Below, piece by piece: positions 58,001 to 64,000 of a stretch of DNA of 64,000 nucleotides. The stretch spans positions 133,831,384 through 133,895,383 of the forward strand of contig NC_091250.1 of assembly GCF_042477335.2 (NCBI RefSeq), read 5' to 3'. The translations under genes were made by a program, and so were the position numbers. Under the pieces are notes generated by a model. It made no database searches, was not told the origin of the DNA, and saw only the letters and a list, made by a program, of their open reading frames with translations. How positions within the stretch are numbered: the stretch's first letter is position 1; every line of letters begins with the position of its first letter. The DNA comes from Ovis canadensis. Its lineage: Eukaryota > Chordata > Mammalia > Artiodactyla > Bovidae.

Positions 58001-61000
58001 GTCCTGTCCTCCTGGCTGCCTCCCACCTGCTCCCCGCACTGGTTTTGTGGTCATGCGCTCAGATTGTCCTTAGTTGGAGTTGGTGTTCTGACTTCAGTGT
58101 CCTAATGTCCTGTGTGTGTTTGTTTTTAAACATGCAGTTACATTCTCCTTTAACAAGACACGTGCAGAAAAAACTTTCAGGCCACCCAAACATTGTCCAG
58201 TTTTGCTCTGCAGCATCGATAGGGAAAGAGGAGTCGGACACTGGGCAGGCGGAGTTCCTGCTGCTCATGGAGCTCTGCAGAGGTGAGGTGCCCGCGGCTC
58301 GGCACCACCCAGCAGGCGGAACGGCTGCTGGGGTCTCCTCTCCGGAGACACGGTGGTCTTCAGGGAGAGAGCGGTGCCCTGCCTGGCGGGAGCTCTTTTG
58401 AGTGGCTGCATCCACCCCCCCCACCCCACCCCACCCCACCCCCCGCCCGGCTGTGGCCGGAAGTGGGCGGGGCGGGCAGGGCGGGCGGGGCCGCCCTCAC
58501 CAGCCCGAGGCGGTGGCGCTTGCTGTGCTTTGAGAGGAAGACTTGTGCCCGCTGACAGCAGCGGGGAGGCGGTGCTCTCTCACGGCGTCTTGGGGCAGAG
58601 TGGGCAAGTGGGTGGGCAGGGGGCGCCCCAGGAGAGGTGAGACTTCTGTCGGCGGCAGAACCAGGGTCCCCGCCTGGAGGGTCGGGCTCCTCTCATCCCG
58701 CACTGAACCTCTGCCCTGTGCTGGGCCCGTGTGGGCAAGACAGCTCTTGGAGCTGGGCAGCACATCTGAGGCCCGGCAGGCGTAGAGGACTGGCCAGAGG
58801 GCCTGGAGCTCGGGCAGGGGCCCCCAGACGCCCTGCCTGTCCACCTGCCACGGGCAGTGCGTGGGGCTGTCGCGAGGCCAGGGGAGAGCGGGGAGACTGA
58901 GGCAGGGGGCTCCCCGGAAGGGAGGGAAGAAAGCAGCCTGAGGGGCCATGGCCCCCAGAGGCGTGAACCAGGAAGAGGGCAGGGGCTGCGAGTGCGGGCG
59001 TCTTTCTGCGAAGAAGAGCAGAAATGAGTTGTGTGGCGGTTGCCGGGGGTGGGGGTGTACCGGGGACCACAGCCAGGAGGACAGGATCCCCACCCTGAGT
59101 GGAGGGGACCGGGACCCCATCCCAGGTGGAGAGCCCAGGACCCGGGGTGCAGGGTGCTTTTGTCCCAGCAGCGTGGGCACCTGGGCTCCTGTGGGGACTG
59201 GTATGTGGGGTCCTGTCCGGCGCTGGCCGTGCTGCAGGCGCCTCTCCTGGGTGCTCACAATGCATTATGGGTGCTCAGCTAAGGTCGGGCGCTCGGCTCT
59301 TAGCTGGTGGTTGGCATCACTGTCTTTCACCTGCAAGAAAGAGGTGCCTGCTCACTGAAGACAGCATCACGTGTGAGCTTATGAAGCAGGCTGCTGCCTG
59401 CAAGCCTGCTGCGTCCGTGCCCCCCACGTTCACATGCGCCCCTGGGAGGCGTCCTGGGGGCGGGGCCGGGGTCGCAGGGGGTGGGGAGAGTGCTGGTCAC
59501 GGGGCCTTGTGGCTGAGTGGCACTGCTCTTTGGTTGCACGTCGAGTGGGGCCGGGGGGTCCCATAACGTGCGGAGCTCATCTCCGGGAGTGGAGGCAGCC
59601 TGGGGCCCTGGACAAGGGTGTGCAGGCTGGGCTCTCGGAAGAGGCTTTGGGACGTCCAGGGCAAGAGCAGAGTCGGGGTACCAAGGCAGGTGAGTCATTG
59701 GTCCTGGGAAGCTGGCCAAGCAAAGACCGCACACGGTTGTGGAGGGAGCCCCGGTGGGAAGGGCCAGTGGCCCCGGGCTCCAGCCAGGTCCAGCAGGACT
59801 CAGGTCCCTGTGCCAGAGACAGGAAGGAGTGCCTCGAGGCGGGGACCCCTTCGGGGGGGGGCAGCCTGGGGTGGGGGCCCAGAGCCTGGCCACCCTTTCC
59901 GTGCCGCATGGAGGGCGTAGCCACTGAGATCTCAGGTGAACAGCCGAGGACCGGTTACCTAAGGACTCAGCGGTCGTCTCTCCAGAGGTGTCTGCCAGGA
60001 TGTGCACGTTCGGGGTCGTGGTCCCTGCAGCTGCTGCGTCAGGAAGGCTCCGGGGTCGGAGGCCTCTGCTGCTGCGGGGCCGACTTCCCCTCCAGGGCTC
60101 TGTAGCCCCAACCGGGTGCTGGCTGGAGGGCAGGGCCGCACCACGGTGGGTGCGGGAGGGCAGCAGGCCTGGGCACTCGCTTCGGCAGTTCCCTGGTGAT
60201 GTGAGTTTGATTCTCTTTTAGGGCAGCTGGTGGAATTTTTAAAAAAAGTTGAATCGAAAGGTCCGCTCTCGTGCGACACCGTCCTGAAGATTTTCTACCA
60301 GACGTGCAGGGCGGTGCAGCACCTGCACAGACAGAAGCCACCCATCATCCACAGGGACCTCAAGGTGGGGCCCCGCCCCGCCCCGCCCCGCCCCGCCCCA
60401 CCGCGCCCCACCGCGCCCCACCGCGCCCACCGCGCCCCGCCCCGCCCCACCGCGCCCCGCCCCCGTCATCCCCAGGGACCTCAAAGGTGGGGCCCCGCCC
60501 CTGTGCCCCGCTGCCTGGCAGCCCCCCTGCGCCCAGGCTCTCCCCTGCTGGCCCCAGCTGGGTGCTGCCACCTGCGGGCGAGGGTGTGGGCGGTCGCGGG
60601 CACGGACCCCTGCGTGGAGCCGGGAGGAGGCGGCGCCCCTGGGCTGCTCTGGGCAGGTGTGCTGCCCGCCTGCTGCTGGGCGCCGGGCGGGAGCGCTTCC
60701 CGCGGGGCTGCCGCGTGCCCAGATGCCCAGGGGAGGCTGCCCTTCTCCTCATATTGCCGGCGGGGGAGGGGCTTGGTGGTCACGGTTGTGTCTTCTGGTG
60801 TAACGTGTGTGTTTGCTGCGTCTGTCCGGTCAGCGTCCTCACTCTGCAGCTACCTGGGTGTCTCCTGCCTCTGCTGTTGCATGTTGGTCGGTTTTTGCAC
60901 ATTCTCGGAGCAGTGGTTTCTCAGTGGCCCGTGCTACAGCTGTTCTCCGTGGTCTGTGGCTTCACTCTAACAGCGATCCGGCGTCCGCGGAGCCAGGGCC

Positions 61001-63123
61001 CGACTCTCACCGCGGCTCAGGGTGGCGGCAGGCCCCTCTGCCCTCCGCCGCCTGACTTGCTGAAAGCAGGCCCCAGATGCCGCTTCCTGCCAGGAGCCTC
61101 CCTTTGCTCCCTGCACGTCGGCCTGTGGCCAGCTCTCCCGTTCCCTCTGGGTGCATTGAGCCTTGGGAACAGCACCGCCCTCGGGAAGCAGCGGGCTCCT
61201 CTCTGGCTCAGGAAGGTGGAACGCTTGGAGGGTAACAGCTTGGCCGGGGCGGACTGCTCAGCGCCTGTGTGCCGGGTCCACGGCTGCTGGCACCGTGTGG
61301 GGCCCCCTCACGAGCTCCCTGTGGTCTGTCCACGGGGGCCTTGGAGTGGTGCTCCGTGGAGTGGCAGGAAGGGCCCCGGAACCCCGGACGTGAGTGCCGG
61401 GCCCAGTGCGTGTCCCTGGCGTCACAGCTGCGCGTCCCCTTCAGTGTGGGTTTCCTGGTGTCCCGCCAGGCATCATGCGAGTGGAGCCTCACAGCCTGTA
61501 TGCTCGGCGTCATGATTTCAGCCTCTTGCATCTCGGGAGTCCTTGATGAGCAGGGCCTGGGTGCTGGGCCTGGCCCTCCGCGCCCCCCTCGCCGCACCGT
61601 GGTGGCCCCTGTCCCAGGACACCCTCACCCCTGGGTACTGGAGGCTGTCTCCGCGGTGGCCCCGGTGCCTGCGCGTGGCCGGCCCCTGGTGTGTGTGTGT
61701 TCGGCTGGCCTCTCCTCCTGGTGTGGGGTTTGTCTGCCTCACCCTGCCCTTGGGACCCGGTGTCCTGGGGGACAGCCCTGTGGCAGCGCTGGCAGGGCAG
61801 ACTGCACTCCTGTGGCTGCTCTCTCACTCCCTCGGGCGTCCCTTCTGTTTGGCGTGAGTTGTCTTGGCTCCTCGTGAGGGGTCTTCAGCGCCCGACCTTG
61901 CTGCTCCCCGGCCTCTGTACCAGAGCGTGTCCCCTGGACCATGTGGCTCTTGTCAGCTCTTGGTGTCTGGAGCCGTGCGGGCACCCTGGTTCCCAGCGCC
62001 TCCTAGTTACATTCATACTGCTCTGGGGTCTGTTAACGTGCAGCGTGTTATGCCCGAAAGACAGTGTTCATCCTTTCAGTTAAAAATACTTGATTGCTGA
62101 AAATGCTGAGTGTCGTTGGAGCCCTTCAGCGGGTCTCATAGCAACGTCAAAGGCCACTGATCACAGATGCGATAGCATACACTAATGACGAAACACCTGA
62201 AGCGTTTCAAGGGTTCTCAAACGGGACACGGGGACAGACACAAAGTGAGCAGATGCTGCTGGGAAAAGGTGCCTGCAGACTCAGGGACGTGGGGCTGGCA
62301 CAGACCTGTCTGTGTGAGGAGCACAGGGAAGCAAGGCTGGCCTGTGATTGTTCGGCTCAGGGTGTCGGCATCTGCTTGGAGTTGCCGTGACCCCCCCTCC
62401 GAGAGAGGGGCTGACAGGCTGGAGACGTCCTGGCCGCTGGGTGGGTAAGGGTGCCCCCGACCTGGGTCGTGGAGTGCTGGTCTCCTGACTCTTCCCAGAC
62501 GGTGGAGCAGAGCCCCCGTGGCGAGTGTGGGCTGGCGGGGGGCCCGGCTCCCAAGCTGCGGGCAGGTCTGTGCCCTCCTGTTGAGAGGAGAGTCCAGGTC
62601 CCTGTTTGATGAGGATTTAAGGTCTCATTTGTTCACAGTTTCTGAATAAGAGATCTTCTCTGTATCTTTTGTTGGGTTTCTTCCAGTTATTAACGTGTTT
62701 GGTGACTTTTAAATGGTATGTTAATTTTTTTCATCTTTCACGTTTCCTAAGGGTTCTTACTGTATACAGTCTACATTACTAAGGTTATCTTTGATTTGTG
62801 GTGGATTTTAATTTGTTTGTTTATTTGAATGTCCCATGTCAAGGTACACACACCGATTTTGGTCAGAAAGGAGTGTCCCCTTTGCCCAGAAGACCCTCCG
62901 GCTGGTCTGCCCTTCGGGCCCCTGCCTGCCCGGCTCCCTGCTGTCCACAGCGCAGCCTGCAGCCCGGCCTCACAGACCGTCTCCTGAAACTTTGCAGGTT
63001 GAAAACTTGCTGCTTAGTAACCAGGGGACCATCAAGCTGTGCGACTTTGGCAGTGCCACGACCATCTCGCACTACCCAGACTACAGCTGGAGCGCCCAGC
63101 GCCGGGCCCTGGTGGAGGAGGAG
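45558..63123 (+). CDS. GAK: cyclin-G-associated kinase, first six coding exons (3' partial)
   Basis: GAK is the ubiquitous auxilin: a Ser/Thr kinase of the NAK family with PTEN-like and J domains that recruits Hsc70 to uncoat clathrin vesicles and phosphorylates AP-1/AP-2 mu subunits. Coding exons: 45558-45702, 56517-56578, 57253-57312, 58168-58282, 60222-60364, 62998-63123, all GT-AG and in phase, giving 217 codons. The sequence starts [13 protein letters not shown]. It carries the glycine-rich loop [10 protein letters not shown], the ATP-binding lysine K69 (YALK), the catalytic HRDLK with D173, and DFG with D191. It reaches LVEEE just before the activation segment. Kinase C-lobe, PTEN-like, C2 and J-domain exons lie beyond the right edge. 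No defect is seen. Exon 5 has a partial duplicate in the next intron. Confidence 0.95.
47507..47704 (+). repeat. Bov-tA SINE
   Basis: It begins GGGCTTCCCTGGTGGCTCAG, then ACGGTAAAGAATCTGCCCCT, and ends ACGCGACAGAGCGACTGAC. It is a complete and fairly intact copy. Confidence 0.93.
49109..49225. repeat. Minisatellite in GAK intron 1, 39-bp unit x 3
   Basis: GCGCGTGCAAGCCCTGCCTG followed by AGGAGCCCTTGCACGATAG repeats at 49,109, 49,148 and 49,187. The second has two changes, and the last diverges after AGGAGCCCTTG. Each unit contains GTGCAA and TTGCAC, which can pair. Confidence 0.92.
50083..50915 (-). mobile_element. BovB LINE, 3' part, minus orientation
   Basis: The tail side starts TCAGTTCAGTCGCTCAGTCG and the truncated 5' side ends near CCAGCTTGTGCTCCATCCAG. 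One long frame on minus (50,325-50,927) carries [20 protein letters not shown] and [14 protein letters not shown], one of the better preserved BovB reading frames here, without the start of the reverse transcriptase. Confidence 0.93.
51240..51910 (-). mobile_element. Diverged L1 fragments, minus orientation
   Basis: AGTAGTCCATGGTGTGGAGA with GAAATAAAGCTGCTGTAAGC (51,280-51,385) and GGTGGTCATTCTGGCAGGTG (about 51,840) are reversed L1 phrases. The middle is too diverged, or different sequence. Confidence 0.55.
52515..53245 (+). mobile_element. BovB LINE, 3' part, plus orientation
   Basis: It begins at ACAGTGAAAGGGGAGAGTGA and ends GAACTGAACTGAACT. Frames at 52,582-52,863 ([12 protein letters not shown] then a stop) and 52,973-53,224 carry the C-terminal BovB region, separated by breaks. 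Confidence 0.92.
53255..53455 (+). repeat. Bov-tA SINE directly after BovB
   Basis: A well-preserved tRNA-Glu-like head (TAGCTCAGTTGATAAAGAAT as A-box region, GGGGTTCGATTCCTCGG as B-box) is followed by the BovB-derived body, ending AGTCGGACACGACTTAACTA. Head and body directly follow a BovB 3' end. Confidence 0.92.
54880..54925. repeat. TG-rich microsatellite
   Basis: GTGTGTTCACGTGTGTGTGT is followed by AAAAGTGTGTGTGTGTGTGT, an imperfect (TG)n. Confidence 0.8.
55180..56100 (-). mobile_element. Old L1 fragment, minus orientation
   Basis: Reversed L1 phrases run in order: CTCCAAACTGTCTTCCAGAA, TCTGGATAGAGGTCCTTTGC, TGGATGCCTTTTATTTCTTT and AGGGTTTTAACTTTCATGGT. It covers part of the ORF2 region, is diverged, and has no long frame. 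Confidence 0.78.
56579..60221 (+). other. GAK: GAK introns 2-4
   Basis: The introns are 56,579-57,252, 57,313-58,167 and 58,283-60,221. They are GC-rich with no extra exon recognised. A CCCCACCCCACCCC run lies near 58,411-58,445. The long open frames on either strand have no domain. Confidence 0.6.
60365..60500 (+). repeat. GAK: GC-rich array and duplicated exon 5 end in GAK intron 5
   Basis: Directly after the exon 5 donor is a run of CCCCG and CCCCACCGCG units (60,369-60,465). It is followed by a second copy of the exon end and donor: TCATCCCCAGGGACCTCAAA then GGTGGGGCCCCGCCCC (60,465-60,500), against TCATCCACAGGGACCTCAAG then GTGGGGCCCCGCCCC at 60,345-60,379. The offset is 121-122 bases. 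The copy keeps a usable-looking donor (AAAG|GTGGGG). Confidence 0.88.
60501..62997 (+). other. GAK: GAK intron 5, remainder
   Basis: The first part is GC-rich unique sequence. From about 62,630 it is AT-rich with phrases like TTGTTGGGTTTCTTCCAGTT that may be old L1-related sequence. No exon is recognised. Confidence 0.5.
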
Positions 63124-64000
63124 GTGAGTGTGGCAGCCGGGACCCCGCCGCCGCCGCCCGTGCTGCCCCGGCTGGCTCTTCCCTTGCCTGTGCTTTGATG
63201 TAGCAAAGCACGCACCGTAAGAGTTCCCACTGTGACCGTCTTTAGCACGTGGTGCAGTGGCCCTACATGCGCCACGTCGCAGCGCAGCCGTCACCTCCGC
63301 TCCTCTGCAGGACTTTAGCCATCCCAAACGTGGCGCTTTAAAGCACCGTGTAAAAACCTGCCTTCAGGGTTGTTCGGCACTAACCACAGGAGCCCCTCGG
63401 GAGACTGGTGGGCGAGTTCAAGCCCGTGTGAACAGCAGGTGCCGCTGAGTGGGCACAGACACCCCCGGGCGGGGCGGCCGTCTGTGCACTCACACTGCGC
63501 TCCTGTGCTGGGTGCACGAGCGCGCAGACGCGGCCCCAGAGCCTGCCCCGGCAGAGAGCGCGGCGCAAGACGAGCAGGCAGGGCCGCCGCGGGCAGCGCG
63601 CGCTCCCTCGAGCGCGCTCCCTGGGGAGCATGTGCGTCTCAGGTGTGCGGACGCGTCCTCTGCCTGCAGGTGGGCAGTGAGCCCGGGGACTGGTCTGCAG
63701 TGCACCCTGGGGCTCCAGGTCCTGGCGCCTGGAGCGCCTCCTGAAGCCTTGCGACCCCCGCCTGCCACGCACCCTCCTCCGCTCTCAGTGGTTCCCGGGG
63801 ACTCCTGGGCACGGCTGTCGTGGTTGCCGATCCTTCGCGTCCATGGTGCTGGTCCCGTGTGCTCAGCACGCTCCGGGGCCCCCATGCAGAGCCTCGTGTG
63901 ACCACCCCGGCCAGGCTACCTGACCGGTGCCAGGTCCTGCGGCCCGGGATTGCCACACAGCTGTGACGGGCCTGTGCTATTTCCTCTGACACGTTCTCCT
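63124..64000 (+). other. GAK: GAK intron 6, 5' part
   Basis: The expected next exon (beginning ITRNTTPMYRTPE in human, from memory) is not found before the right edge. The sequence is GC-rich without a named repeat. Confidence 0.65.

Noticed and set aside
60369-60465. Possible new promoter GC-box cluster inside GAK
   Set aside because: The CCCCG/CCCCACCGCG units are a simple expansion beside the exon 5 donor; no CpG island, start site or downstream exon supports a promoter.

Overview
The window is mammalian nuclear DNA from a ruminant, most likely a bovid. It carries BovB LINEs, tRNA-Glu-derived Bov-tA/BOV-A SINEs and older whale-hippo-ruminant CHR-type SINEs. It also holds four host genes whose exon structure can be read directly. 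Gene order and orientation match, in inverted view, the human 4p16.3 block IDUA - DGKQ - TMEM175 - GAK. Here IDUA is on minus, DGKQ on plus, TMEM175 on minus and GAK on plus. I see no microbial-type operon, CRISPR array, non-coding RNA gene or new gene system. The interest lies in regulatory architecture, minisatellites and nested repeats.

Layout. 1-1,050: IDUA exon 1 (signal peptide and start of alpha-L-iduronidase) in a CpG island, with an E-box/CLEAR-like site upstream. 1,050-12,400: intergenic DNA with SINEs, an L1 3' end, a 2.3-kb BovB fragment split by a solo retroviral LTR, and a perfect 20-bp x 10 minisatellite. 12,400-24,225: complete DGKQ, 23 coding exons, 940 codons, every junction in phase. 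24,160-32,065: the complete TMEM175 coding region, 10 coding exons, 504 codons, on minus and convergent with DGKQ. 32,066-44,997: the long first intron of TMEM175, full of nested L1, BovB and SINE copies. 44,900-46,060: a CpG island that serves as shared promoter for TMEM175 (leftward) and GAK (rightward), with several ETS-type motifs. 45,558-63,123: the first six coding exons of GAK (217 codons, kinase-domain N-lobe through the DFG motif); the gene runs off the right edge.

How the genes relate. Two act in the endolysosome: IDUA degrades dermatan and heparan sulphate, and TMEM175 is the lysosomal K+/H+ channel. GAK drives uncoating of clathrin vesicles that deliver cargo to that system. DGKQ turns diacylglycerol into phosphatidic acid. 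In humans this block is a Parkinson disease risk locus. The coding genes look intact. The unusual features are minisatellites that start at splice donors (DGKQ introns 16 and 21, GAK intron 5), a duplicated exon end with its splice donor in GAK intron 5, and TMEM175 residues that differ from human at both common Parkinson-associated coding positions. Human comparisons rest on remembered protein sequences, not on a search.
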